Assembly (NCBI GenBank): GCA_017935675.1
Contig: JAGBHE010000067.1
Location: 1 to 64,000 of the forward strand
From: Clostridia bacterium
GTDB lineage: Bacteria; Bacillota; Clostridia; UBA1381
Direction of reading: 5' to 3'
DNA length: 64,000 nucleotides
Shown here in pieces: positions 46,426-55,627 of the stretch (position 1 is the stretch's first letter; the number at the start of each line of letters is the position of its first letter). The position numbers and the translations under genes were made by a program. The notes below the pieces were generated by a model that had not been told where the DNA came from, made no database searches, and saw only the letters and a list, made by a program, of their open reading frames with translations.

Positions 46426-47280
46426 ATGAAAAAATTTTTTCGCCTTCTTATTATTTTGCTGCTTGCCGCAAATGCGGTAATGCTTGTATTTACATATCAA
46501 AGCACAGACAAAAGAAAAAAAGCCGAGGAAGCTTTTTTCGCTCAAAATACTGAATATGAGCAATTGAACGAAACTCTGAAATCCGAAACAAACAAGCTTG
46601 AAGCCTTGTCCCGAAGCAGCACCGAGAAAAACACTCCTTCCGATGAGAAATTTGAAAAAAATCTTGAAAGCACCGGTGTTTCGGTATGTATCGACCCCGG
46701 GCACGGAATAACATCACAGTCAGGGAAGGAACCTGTAAGCCCGGGCTCCGGCGAAACAAAAGCGGCCCATGTCAGCGGGACCGCCGGAGAAGAAGAATTT
46801 AACCTCAGCGTTGCGCTGAAGCTGCGCTCAATCCTTGAAAAATCAGGCATAACGGTTGATATGACAAGAACGGAGCATGAATGTGACAAAAGCAACATAG
46901 ACCGGGCAAATCAAGGAAACGACAGCAATTACTGCATAAGGATACATGCCGACGGCAGTGAAAACTCCGCCGCTTCGGGCATATCGGTTCTTATACCGGA
47001 AAAAAGCTATTTCGGAGATGACAGCTTTGTCAGGGACAGCAGTATTCTCGGTCAATACATACTGGATAGCTCGGTTAAAAATACAGGCGCAAAAAACAAA
47101 GGTCTTGTTACACGCTCGGATCTCACGGGCTTTAACTGGTCTAAGGTTCCCGTCGTACTCATAGAATGCGGATTTCTTACAAACCCCGAAGAAAGGGCGC
47201 TTTTGCTGACAGACGAGTATCAGGAAAAGCTTGCGCAGGGCATTGCTGACGGATTCCTTAAGTTTGTGAAGGAGCTGTAA
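46426..47280 (+). CDS. N-acetylmuramoyl-L-alanine amidase (Amidase_3)
   Basis: Cell-wall hydrolase of 284 aa. An N-terminal membrane anchor (about 5-23) and coiled-coil-like stalk (about 27-75) precede the zinc amidase domain: zinc His in CIDPGHG, Glu in EEEFNLSVALKL, His in CIRIHADGS and catalytic Glu in VLIECGFLTNPEE. It cuts the amide between MurNAc and L-Ala, for sporulation or cell separation. Its last 23 bp overlap the end of the convergent antitoxin-like gene. Confidence 0.93.
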   Translation: MKKFFRLLIILLLAANAVMLVFTYQSTDKRKKAEEAFFAQNTEYEQLNETLKSETNKLEALSRSSTEKNTPSDEKFEKNLESTGVSVCIDPGHGITSQSGKEPVSPGSGETKAAHVSGTAGEEEFNLSVALKLRSILEKSGITVDMTRTEHECDKSNIDRANQGNDSNYCIRIHADGSENSAASGISVLIPEKSYFGDDSFVRDSSILGQYILDSSVKNTGAKNKGLVTRSDLTGFNWSKVPVVLIECGFLTNPEERALLLTDEYQEKLAQGIADGFLKFVKEL

Positions 47281-47917
47281 GATTATCAAGCAGATCTGCA
47301 GGGCTGCAATTTAATACGTTTGCAAGTCTTACAACGGTTTCTGATTTTGCTTTGTTAATATCTCTGTTCCTTTGCTCATAGCTTTGAATAATTCTTATTC
47401 CGATGCCGGATCTATCCGCAAGCTCGGCTTGCGACAGACCCAACGCTTCACGGTATCTTGCGAGTGCAGTTTGAACATAGAACAAAGAGATATTCTTATC
47501 CATTGCATCCGCAAATTTTGATAAATCCGCTTCATGCAAAGTATCATACATAAATACAATTTTTTCGACCGATACAGCATTTAAAATATATCTTAATTTA
47601 TAATTCTTTAACCAAGCATAAAAAGCAAGTACATACCCTGTCCAATATTCGGGGGACTTATCAAGATACATGACATCTTCTTCGGATAATTCTTCTCCTT
47701 TGATTTCACGAATAACTTCCCGTGCAAGCTCACAACCGGTTTTTCCCGCAATGTATGCCGGATTTCCATTTTCAATTTGCTTGCATACATTAGACGCTAA
47801 AAACATATCGAAAAAATCATTTATTGTATATTTGCAGGTATTAACGGCAAAATCAACCATATGCCCTAAATTTTTCTGTGCATGGGGTAAATAATCTTCA
47901 TCGTAAGCGTATGTCAT
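47258..47917 (-). CDS. XRE-family DNA-binding protein, probable antitoxin
   Basis: Protein of 219 aa. The C-terminus (about 150-212) is a Cro/CI-type helix-turn-helix: LARYREALGLSQAELADRSG, then IRIIQSYEQRNRDINKAKS. The first 140 residues are a helical region of unknown type. It overlaps the DUF3990 gene by 20 bp (start with GGAGG inside that gene), so the pair is coupled. It probably represses the pair through the inverted repeat at 48592-48632 and neutralises the toxin-like partner. Confidence 0.82.
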   Translation of the reverse strand: MTYAYDEDYLPHAQKNLGHMVDFAVNTCKYTINDFFDMFLASNVCKQIENGNPAYIAGKTGCELAREVIREIKGEELSEEDVMYLDKSPEYWTGYVLAFYAWLKNYKLRYILNAVSVEKIVFMYDTLHEADLSKFADAMDKNISLFYVQTALARYREALGLSQAELADRSGIGIRIIQSYEQRNRDINKAKSETVVRLANVLNCSPADLLDNLTAPSQT

Positions 47918-48569
47918 CTTGCTTCATCTCCTCCCTTATAATGTCAACAATAAACAGCTCGTCGGGGCTTATCGTTTCTCTTTTTGTTTTGCGATATTCA
48001 AGCCTTGCAAGCCGATCCCGTTCCTTCTTTTTTGCATAATATACAGCGGCTTCGGCAGGTGCAGCAGATATAAACTTAATTTGCCCAAATGCCTTTTCCG
48101 ATATTAAAACAATTTGCTCACCAAGCTTGCCGAGCCTCATCGCTTCTGCCAATTGCCTGTAGCTGATTGCACCGGAAACAAAATCCTGTGCAAAAGAGAA
48201 GTAGGAGTCATCTGCACGATAGCCGATAATAACATCATAGTCTGTTGTATCAATCATAAAGTTTTCGGCAAGGTAGGTTTTTGCCATTTCCGACACCGTG
48301 CCGTTTTCCCAATAAGTCCTGTTTTTCGTAAGAAGAGCAAGCCAATTCAGAATAATATATTCTTCCGAATTCAGATAGAGAACCTTTAAACCCGTCATAT
48401 CAAACTCATATTTATTTGCAAAGCCGTCATTGTTATCGAAGCAGCCCCATTCCTTTGCCAGCTCTTCGCTTTCGGTACAATAAAAGCCTCGTCCGTAATC
48501 ATTATTTTTTTTACCCAATCCAAAGACAGGAGCTTCAATAATTTTTTCACTGCCGTGATATACAATCAT
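47898..48569 (-). CDS. DUF3990 protein, ADP-ribosyltransferase-like probable toxin
   Basis: Protein of 223 aa. It starts MIVYHGSEKIIEAPVFG and continues NDYGRGFYCTESEELAKEW, the family signature that resembles the His and Tyr motifs of ADP-ribosyltransferases (xHG and FY). Position and coupling to an XRE gene suggest a toxin-antitoxin pair; activity is inferred. The start at 48569 has GGGAGGTATTCTT upstream; an earlier in-frame codon at 48599 overlaps the operator. Confidence 0.8.
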   Translation of the reverse strand: MIVYHGSEKIIEAPVFGLGKKNNDYGRGFYCTESEELAKEWGCFDNNDGFANKYEFDMTGLKVLYLNSEEYIILNWLALLTKNRTYWENGTVSEMAKTYLAENFMIDTTDYDVIIGYRADDSYFSFAQDFVSGAISYRQLAEAMRLGKLGEQIVLISEKAFGQIKFISAAPAEAAVYYAKKKERDRLARLEYRKTKRETISPDELFIVDIIREEMKQDDIRLR

Positions 48570-48591
48570 AAGAATACCTCCCAAAACAGAT

Positions 48592-48642
48592 ACAACCACA
48601 GTGGTATATTTGTATTATACCACCGTGGTTGTACTTTGTCAA
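48592..48642 (-). promoter_or_regulatory. Toxin-antitoxin promoter with nested palindromic operator
   Basis: Leftward -35 TTGACA (48637-48642), 17-bp spacer, -10 TATAAT (48614-48619). The 17-bp arms ACAACCACAGTGGTATA (48592-48608) and TATACCACCGTGGTTGT (48616-48632) form an inverted repeat with one mismatch, and each arm contains a shorter palindrome ACCACnGTGGT. The operator covers the -10 and the spacer, so a bound dimer pair would block RNA polymerase. Confidence 0.88.
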
Positions 48643-48698
48643 GAGATTTTACGTTATTGATGCAAGACAGTATATATAAACATTTCCTTGAATTTCTA

Positions 48699-48767
48699 TT
48701 AAATTACCTTAAAAACTTCCTTTAATCCCTGCTTTTCAAACACAAGAGAACCATCAGACTGTGTCAT
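48699..48767 (-). pseudogene. Short coding-like tail downstream of the large surface protein
   Basis: Just after the stop of the gene ending at 48781, in another frame, 22 codons read MTQSDGSLVFEKQGLKEVFKVI and stop. No ribosome binding site. It looks like the C-terminal end of a secreted protein and may be a relic of a longer or different surface gene. Weak evidence. Confidence 0.25.
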
Positions 48768-48780
48768 CGATTTGGTAAAG

Positions 48781-51700
48781 CTATTTTGTTCTATACTGTA
48801 CCCATTCTACAATATTAGATACATCAGTAGATGCTGACGGATCCTCCTTAGATTCTCTATCCTCTGTCTTGCTGTAATAATAGGTGTATACAGGCTCTTG
48901 ATAGTACCATCTTGTACCGTAGTTATTTGTTTTGTATGTTCCATCTGGTATCCACATACGTTTAGCTCCGCATTTCGGACACTCTAACGAACCATAGAAC
49001 TGAATGCTTGTGCCATATTTACTTGACGGCGAAAGCTGATATGTTATATCAGGTGCCGAGTGCCTTGCACTATTCGGTGCGGTAGAATCGCTTCCCCAAG
49101 TTGACGAATTCACATACCTATGATAGTACTTGTAATGTGTAGTTGTTGATGTTACATACTGTTCGCTCCATACATTTCTTGTTCCGTTTGTCGGTTTAGA
49201 ATATACAGGTCCTAAAGTTGCCCCCCAAGCAGTTCTTTCAGAGTTATACTGTGTCCATCCGCTTAACGAGGATGAGTTCGATGTAGTATACAATGTTTGA
49301 GTATAAGTGTACTTTCTATCAACGATTTCTGCATCTTCCGGAACTTCAGCAGCAATAGCCCAAATTGCGTCATTATGTGTCCAATGTGCATACAGTGTAA
49401 TATCTGTAAGTGAAGTCATAAGGGTTTCTTCTGTTACTTGTTCGCCGCCTTCTGCTTCTGTGTACCATCCATCAAACGAATAATAATCTCTGCTTGGAAC
49501 TGGTAATTCACCGATCGGCATATTCAGTGATGCAAGTTTGCTTTCTACTGAAACTGTTCCACCTGTTGCATCAAATGTGATTTTGTGTGAAGATAGATAG
49601 TTTTCGAACTCTTCTGCAGTGATATATTTAATCTCACCATCACTTACAGTCAGGTATCTATCGTTTGCCATCTCACCACATACCAGAACATTACCGGTTA
49701 CATTCAATTTACCAACAATGCCAGATGTCAAAGGTGCAAGATTGATATTCTTACAAAGAACAGCGTTTCCGCTTAATGTTCTAATATTAATTGTTCTGTT
49801 CAATAACAATGTTGTTTCTTCCGCTTTAAGAGCAAGGGCAAATCCTGTTGCCTCAACAGTTACACGGTCAAGAACAACTTCGCCCGAAGAAATTTCCAAA
49901 GGAGTCTTTGTGTTTCCCGTGATTGTAACTCCATTTATAACAGTTTTAGCAGCATCTGATTTAACACTTAATCCTTTGTATTCCTTGTCTTTACCCTGAA
50001 GTTCAAACGAAGCAATATTGCCTACAACAAGCTCCATACCCTCAGACTCATCATCAGGAATAGCAGAAATATCCAAAATAATATTGTCTGCACCGCAAGC
50101 CGCTACAGCCTGTGCCATTTCAACGTTAGAAGCAGTTGCATTTACATTCAAAACATTTTCAAAGGCATTTTCTCCAAGAGAAGCAACCTCATCAGGTATG
50201 ATGTATCCTTCCAATGATGTACATCCACTAAATGCATTGTCGCCGATTTTTGTTACTCCAGGACAAAGGATATATTCAAGAGATGTACATCCTTCAAATA
50301 ATGAATCCGGAATTTCTGTGATATAATCACTCAACTTAACCGCAACAATATCTGTATTGTATTTAAACAATCCGGGTTCAACACCTGTCACTTTTATTGC
50401 TGAGAATGTTCCATCGTTGTTATCAACTGAGATATACGAAGGTACGACTACCATTTTATCAGCTTCATCACCTACCGGAACATAATCAACAATGATTCCA
50501 GTATCGGGATCCAATGTAAGCCCTTCGGTTTTAGCAACCTTACTGTTAACATATTCTTCTACAAAGTAAGGAATGTCAAAAGGCAACACACTATTCTCAT
50601 GATCTGCAAATGTTCCATCGTAAGAGTAATCAAGATACTCTTCGGTTTTATCATCTAACACGTTGTATGTGTACACAAAATATGATTTGTTTGCTACATC
50701 ATAACCGACAACACCAAAGACATGTACTGTACCAGCCATTACCATTCTGTAGTCACCAGATGTGTTACCTGTACTTGAGAATGTGGTTGTAGTTGTTTTA
50801 ATCTTTGAAGTATAGTATGTAAGTGTAGAACTATATTCGTCACTTTGTGTATCTGTTGATGCTAAAGCCTGTGACTCACTATTCGAGCCACCACTTGAAT
50901 ATGACTCACCATATCCTTTTGTTTCACTAATTACTTTAGATATCACATTAGAAATCGTGTTACTCTGACTGGTTGAGCTACTATTGTTGTAACCTGATGA
51001 TGAATTCCAAGATTTTGACATCGTAGAAGTTGTTGAACCATAGTCTTCCTTATCTTCTGTATCATGCCATTCGCTTTGAGTAGTACCACCATCGTTTTTA
51101 GTTACACTTTCGCCTGTTTTAGCATTTATTGTTGATGTAATACCGAGAGCGCCAGTCAAACTAAATTTCTTATTCTTTTTGGTTGTTTCGTTGCCAGAAC
51201 CAGCATTACCGCCAATTTCGCCACCGGCTCCGAGTTCCCAACCAGTCTTGTATTCTGTATTACTGTGATATTCATTCGAACCACTATTACCAACAGATGT
51301 TTTGTAGTTATATCCATCGACAGAAACAGTGTTTTCTGAAGAACTACTGCTTGTATTCAAATAATAACTATTACTTTCACTCTTTGAAACAGTTTCCACT
51401 TCTTCTCTCGTCTGACCTGTTTCCTCAAGGTAAGTTTCGCTCACCTGTGTAGTTTCATTCCAGTCACTTGACAAGGTCCATGCGGATGTGTTTGTAGTTG
51501 CATTTGAAACAACCTTTGCTATTGCAGAGGCCTGTGTAGAGCTAATCTCCTCTGTTTCTGTTTGAGAATGAGTTGATATAACACCGTTTACGCAATTCAA
51601 TCTTAAAGTTGTAAACAAAGGTACGTTCTGAATTTCTCCAAGTTCATATGCCAATAGAATTAAACCACTCTCATGATCCTCGAAGATCATTGGATCATTT

Positions 51701-53193
51701 AATTTACTAACAGGAACAGCTTTATTTCTATTACTTGACCAATTTGCATAAAGTGTTATATCACCGGTTGTTCCTGCAGGTATATACTGCCACAAATTTC
51801 CATCTTTATCAGTCCATCCAACAAAGACATATTTATCTAATGTTGGTTTAGGTAATGCTTTCACATCTCCAACCTGATACTCAATACTGCTTACAGGAAC
51901 CATATCTGATGAAAAACTTACGGTATAAGTTACCTTTTCCCAATGCGCATACAGTGTTTTGTTACCCGTTGTACCGGGCGAAAGCTCTGTTACCTGTGTA
52001 CCGCCTGTTTGTGTTGTGAACCAACCGACAAAATTATAGCCGTTCACCATCAAATCCTGTAAAATCAACCCATCCTGCTTTGAATAAGCCGTTGGATTTG
52101 GATTTTCAATATTAATCGTTTTCAGATATTCGTCATTATTGTCGATATAATATGTTATAGAATATTGGTCTTTACTCAATATAGGAATTATTTGTTGTTC
52201 AACAATAACTGTATTACACACGCTGCAATGTTTACCTTCTGTTAAACCAGTTTTTTCATAAGTCGGTGCTACAGCTTCATCAAAAACAACCGTGTGTCCT
52301 GTTGCATTTAAAATCAATTCAGATTGATTTATTTCAACAGTACCGTTTACATCACTGAAATACTTACCGCAAACCGTACAATGCCAATATGCGATGTTGC
52401 CGTCCTCGGTACAGGTAGGTGCTGAATATTTTGTTTCGGTCATATTATGCTCGCATTGCGGTTGATTTTTTGGAGCCGGAAGCAGAGTTACATTGTATCC
52501 GTTGGGATTACACATGCATCCGTCAGCAACAAAGCGTCGTATCGCTATAATATCACCGGCATTTATTTTATCGTCACCGTTGACATTTGCTGCCGATTCA
52601 TTTATCGTCTGCTCATAGTTACCTGCAATATGACGTCTGAGCATAATAATATCGCCGCTGTTAACTTTTTTGTCGCCGTTCAAATCGCCCGGCACATAAT
52701 CAACTACACTTACTGTTCCGTTTTTCAGCTGAACATCTACAGCATTCATATTTGAATCTAAAATATCGCCGTCATCATATGATACTTTGACATTGTATTC
52801 ATCACCCGACTGCGCATTCTCATCAATAACAAATTGTAATGTAAGAATCGTTCCGTCCTTAATATCTGACGGTTCTAAATCCATACCGTCCCATACAAAA
52901 TTACATGGTGATGTAAATTTACCCGGCTTTGTCATAGCAAGTGCCGAAAATGCATCACCTGCTATTGCGCCTGTTAATGTAAGTCCGTTATCATATGTAA
53001 ATTTCAATGTTGCGCCTAAAATTCCGGGATTGCCGGTAATTTTAACAGCTACATTTGCTGTACCACCCGGTGCGTCTGTTACCGACTCAACGCTTATCGT
53101 TGGATTTGTTGCCGCAATAATTGCTGTTGGCATAATTGTAAAAATCATAAATACCGTAAGCAATGCAGCAATTGTTTTTGAAAATTTCATCAT
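48781..53193 (-). CDS. Giant secreted cohesin-dockerin surface protein
   Basis: Secreted protein of 1,470 aa with signal peptide (to about residue 28). Order of modules: a cohesin (about 30-165), an internal two-repeat type I-like dockerin (about 168-230: DLNGDKKVNSGDIIMLRRHI and DVNGDDKINAGDIIAIRRFV), a CxxC-rich segment, two InlB-type B-repeats (about 340-480), a Ser/Thr/Gly-rich region of about 350 residues with no recognised domain, BspA-like leucine-rich repeats (about 960-1030), a parallel-beta-like part, a third B-repeat (about 1290-1350) and a Tyr-rich C-terminus with ECPKCG and ending VEWVQYRTK. It lacks SLH or sortase signals and may be held on the surface by cohesin-dockerin contacts with the two upstream products. 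Last gene of the three-gene operon. Confidence 0.85.
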   Translation of the reverse strand: MMKFSKTIAALLTVFMIFTIMPTAIIAATNPTISVESVTDAPGGTANVAVKITGNPGILGATLKFTYDNGLTLTGAIAGDAFSALAMTKPGKFTSPCNFVWDGMDLEPSDIKDGTILTLQFVIDENAQSGDEYNVKVSYDDGDILDSNMNAVDVQLKNGTVSVVDYVPGDLNGDKKVNSGDIIMLRRHIAGNYEQTINESAANVNGDDKINAGDIIAIRRFVADGCMCNPNGYNVTLLPAPKNQPQCEHNMTETKYSAPTCTEDGNIAYWHCTVCGKYFSDVNGTVEINQSELILNATGHTVVFDEAVAPTYEKTGLTEGKHCSVCNTVIVEQQIIPILSKDQYSITYYIDNNDEYLKTINIENPNPTAYSKQDGLILQDLMVNGYNFVGWFTTQTGGTQVTELSPGTTGNKTLYAHWEKVTYTVSFSSDMVPVSSIEYQVGDVKALPKPTLDKYVFVGWTDKDGNLWQYIPAGTTGDITLYANWSSNRNKAVPVSKLNDPMIFEDHESGLILLAYELGEIQNVPLFTTLRLNCVNGVISTHSQTETEEISSTQASAIAKVVSNATTNTSAWTLSSDWNETTQVSETYLEETGQTREEVETVSKSESNSYYLNTSSSSSENTVSVDGYNYKTSVGNSGSNEYHSNTEYKTGWELGAGGEIGGNAGSGNETTKKNKKFSLTGALGITSTINAKTGESVTKNDGGTTQSEWHDTEDKEDYGSTTSTMSKSWNSSSGYNNSSSTSQSNTISNVISKVISETKGYGESYSSGGSNSESQALASTDTQSDEYSSTLTYYTSKIKTTTTTFSSTGNTSGDYRMVMAGTVHVFGVVGYDVANKSYFVYTYNVLDDKTEEYLDYSYDGTFADHENSVLPFDIPYFVEEYVNSKVAKTEGLTLDPDTGIIVDYVPVGDEADKMVVVPSYISVDNNDGTFSAIKVTGVEPGLFKYNTDIVAVKLSDYITEIPDSLFEGCTSLEYILCPGVTKIGDNAFSGCTSLEGYIIPDEVASLGENAFENVLNVNATASNVEMAQAVAACGADNIILDISAIPDDESEGMELVVGNIASFELQGKDKEYKGLSVKSDAAKTVINGVTITGNTKTPLEISSGEVVLDRVTVEATGFALALKAEETTLLLNRTINIRTLSGNAVLCKNINLAPLTSGIVGKLNVTGNVLVCGEMANDRYLTVSDGEIKYITAEEFENYLSSHKITFDATGGTVSVESKLASLNMPIGELPVPSRDYYSFDGWYTEAEGGEQVTEETLMTSLTDITLYAHWTHNDAIWAIAAEVPEDAEIVDRKYTYTQTLYTTSNSSSLSGWTQYNSERTAWGATLGPVYSKPTNGTRNVWSEQYVTSTTTHYKYYHRYVNSSTWGSDSTAPNSARHSAPDITYQLSPSSKYGTSIQFYGSLECPKCGAKRMWIPDGTYKTNNYGTRWYYQEPVYTYYYSKTEDRESKEDPSASTDVSNIVEWVQYRTK

Positions 53194-53211
53194 CTCTACA
53201 CTCCTTTATCT

Positions 53212-54360
53212 TTAAATCAGATCAACTGTTTCTGCTTTACATAATGGTTCCATTGATGAAATATTACCCCACCACATCACCTTTGCATATGCAGCTTTTG
53301 AATCAATACTGCTGATATTAATATCATTGTTTGATGGAATAAATGTGTTTAATGAAATCAGTTTACCCATACTGTCATAAAAAGCTATTACAATTTGACC
53401 TTCTTTGTCAGAGCTGTTAACCAAAGTTACAGATTTACCTTTAATAATGACGGCAGCAGTTTTATCATTTCCTACTTTGATTGCTCCCGATACAGTTTTA
53501 ATGTCTACCGGTGCAAGATTGCCGTCCAATATGTCACCATCATCGTAATTAACCGAAATGTTATATGTCCCTGAACTGCTTGGCACAGTGAATGTAAGTA
53601 TCGCTAACACACCGTTTGTATTATCCTCATCCATACCATCCCATACAATGTTTGCCGGATTTGCCGAAAGACTGCCCGGCTTTGTCATAGTGAGCGATGA
53701 CAGTGCAGCGCCTTTTACTATGTTCGTAAGAGTCAATCGGTTGTCATAACTGACTTTAAATGTTGCTCCGCAAATTCCCGTATTATTTTCAAGCCTTATC
53801 GGAACATTTACGCTTGCTCCGGGTTCTGACGTTACATTATCAACACTTACGGTTGGCAGATCCTGCGAAATTTCTCCGGTCACCGTAATTCCGCCGTTCT
53901 GAATTGCAACTTCAACAGGTGATATATTTCCGTCCAAAATATCTCCGTCATCATACGAAACCGAAATATTGTATGTACCTGCGCTGCCCGGCACAATGAA
54001 AGTAAGCGTTGCAATTACGCCGTTCGTATAATCTGCTTCCATGCCGTCCCACACGATGTTTGCAGGATTTGCGGCAAGGCTGCCCGGTTTTGTCATAGTG
54101 AGCGATGACAGCGCAGCGCCTTTTACTATATTTGTAAGAGTCAATCGGTTGTCATAACTGACTTTAAATGTTGCTCCGCAAATTCCCGTATTGTTTTCAA
54201 GTCTGATTGGTACATTAACAATTGTGCCGCCCGAAGACATTATTTGGTCTACTTTTAAAATCGGTGTGCTTGGTGCACTTAAACCTGTTATTGAAAAAAC
54301 AGATACCATCATAACGCATAGCAGCAATGCGATTTTTTTTATCTTTTTCAAAAACTTCAC
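53212..54360 (-). CDS. Double-cohesin scaffold protein
   Basis: Secreted protein of 382 aa: signal peptide (to about residue 29), two cohesins (about 32-160 and 170-295) and a C-terminal beta domain (VMWWGNISSMEPLC). The cohesins are almost identical in the central part (VPIRLENNTGICGATFKVSY...VWDGM), also at DNA level, showing a recent internal duplication. No dockerin and no SLH. By analogy with scaffoldins it can hold two dockerin partners; the only dockerin in the window is that of the next gene. It lies 9 bp after the anchor gene and 18 bp before the large protein gene. Confidence 0.9.
   Translation of the reverse strand: MKFLKKIKKIALLLCVMMVSVFSITGLSAPSTPILKVDQIMSSGGTIVNVPIRLENNTGICGATFKVSYDNRLTLTNIVKGAALSSLTMTKPGSLAANPANIVWDGMEADYTNGVIATLTFIVPGSAGTYNISVSYDDGDILDGNISPVEVAIQNGGITVTGEISQDLPTVSVDNVTSEPGASVNVPIRLENNTGICGATFKVSYDNRLTLTNIVKGAALSSLTMTKPGSLSANPANIVWDGMDEDNTNGVLAILTFTVPSSSGTYNISVNYDDGDILDGNLAPVDIKTVSGAIKVGNDKTAAVIIKGKSVTLVNSSDKEGQIVIAFYDSMGKLISLNTFIPSNNDINISSIDSKAAYAKVMWWGNISSMEPLCKAETVDLI
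53600..54200 (-). repeat. Tandem DNA duplication of the cohesin unit
   Basis: The stretch at about 53,630-53,800 is repeated at about 54,030-54,200 with only scattered third-position changes; for example GTCATAGTGAGCGATGACAG and TAAGAGTCAATCGGTTGTC occur in both. The unit length is about 400 bp. The identity suggests recent duplication or gene conversion, so copy number may vary between strains. Confidence 0.85.
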
Positions 54361-54369
54361 CCGCTTTCC

Positions 54370-55575
54370 TTAGTTTATTACAATATATCCGCTTTCTATC
54401 GGAACGGATATGCTTGAAATATTGTTATCCAACATATCGCCATCAGCGCATTTCAAAGTTATAGGATATTTTCCGCCAACAGCATTATCCTTGATCCTAA
54501 ATTTCATAATTAAAATTGTACCATCCTTTACATCCTTGTCCGAAATCTCAATGCCATCCCAAACAAAACGAGCTCCGTTTCCAAGAACTTCAGAGGTCGT
54601 GAAATCTAAAATACCCTCAAATGCTTCACCATTTTCTACACTTACAAGCGTGCAAACGGCATCATCATAATATGCCGAAAGTGTCATTCCCAAAATACCG
54701 GGATTTTTATTGATTTTTGCTTCAATCAGAACTTCATCACCTGCTTTTGCCTCAACACTGTCAACTATAATTGCCGAGTAATCGGTTTTTTCATCATTAG
54801 CCGGCTTGTTCCCGGTCGATATTGCTCCCGAAGAATTGCCCGATGAGCTGCTTGATGAACCACCAACATTTCCTTGACTTTGCGGCTCCTTGTTTTCTTC
54901 AGTTGGTTCTGCGTTTGTATTTTCACTTTGTATGTAATTGTCGCAGAATCGTCTTAGTATTGCAGCCACCTGACATCTGAGTGCCTCACCCTGCGGAGAA
55001 AGGGTATTATCAGATGTGCCTGTAATAATTCCGTTTGTAATTGCCCACTTAAAAGCAGAAACCGAGTATTCACTGATATTTGATGAGTCTGAATACCTTT
55101 CCAAGCCGATTGTCGTTTCGATGTCATAGCCCTTGTGCTGTGCATAGCGGCACATCATAGTGACCATCTGCTCACGGGTGATGTAATCGTTTGGTCCGAA
55201 TGTTGTGTCATCATATCCACTGACAATTTCCTTTGCAGAAGCCCACGCAACTGCATCATAATAATATTTGTCTCTTATAACATCAGTAAATGACATTTTA
55301 CTTGTTGCTTCTGGTTCTCCGTCCAGTCTCCATAGAATTGTAACAATCATTCCGCGAGTTGTTGAATCATTAGGAGCAAAAGTTATATCACTCGTTCCGT
55401 TCATAAGCTCTTTTTCGTGTACATATTGCACATCCGAGAAAAACCAATTTTCTTCATTGACATCTGAAAATTTTTGAGTTGAAGAAGCCGTGCTGAAGGA
55501 TGCACCTGTAACAAGTAAAATAGAACTTATTACTATCAATAGCACTAACAGATAAATTTTTTTGTCTTTTTGCAT
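54370..55575 (-). CDS. SLH-anchored cohesin protein (cell-surface anchoring scaffoldin)
   Basis: Protein of 401 aa: signal peptide (to about residue 31), three SLH repeats (about 33-210, with FSDVNEENWFFSDVQYVHEK, FTDVIRDKYYYDAVAWASAK, FKWAITNGIITGTSDN), a Ser/Gly/Asn-rich linker (about 215-260) and a C-terminal cohesin (about 262-401, NKNPGILGMTLSAYYDDAV, FVWDGIEI). Arrangement reversed from OlpA/SdbA of cellulosomes (SLH N-terminal here) but same logic: bind the wall, present a cohesin. AAGGAGATGG precedes the ATG. First gene of the operon; the invertible segment ends 53 bp upstream. Confidence 0.92.
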   Translation of the reverse strand: MQKDKKIYLLVLLIVISSILLVTGASFSTASSTQKFSDVNEENWFFSDVQYVHEKELMNGTSDITFAPNDSTTRGMIVTILWRLDGEPEATSKMSFTDVIRDKYYYDAVAWASAKEIVSGYDDTTFGPNDYITREQMVTMMCRYAQHKGYDIETTIGLERYSDSSNISEYSVSAFKWAITNGIITGTSDNTLSPQGEALRCQVAAILRRFCDNYIQSENTNAEPTEENKEPQSQGNVGGSSSSSSGNSSGAISTGNKPANDEKTDYSAIIVDSVEAKAGDEVLIEAKINKNPGILGMTLSAYYDDAVCTLVSVENGEAFEGILDFTTSEVLGNGARFVWDGIEISDKDVKDGTILIMKFRIKDNAVGGKYPITLKCADGDMLDNNISSISVPIESGYIVIN

Positions 55576-55627
55576 TTAACCATCTCCTTTGAATTTACTG
55601 TTTAAGGCTGTTAACAAAACTTCTTCT

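Noticed and set aside
48781..55575. Classical cellulosome locus
   Set aside because: Cohesins, an SLH anchor and a dockerin are present, but no glycoside hydrolase in the window has a dockerin and the dockerin carrier has adhesin-type repeats.
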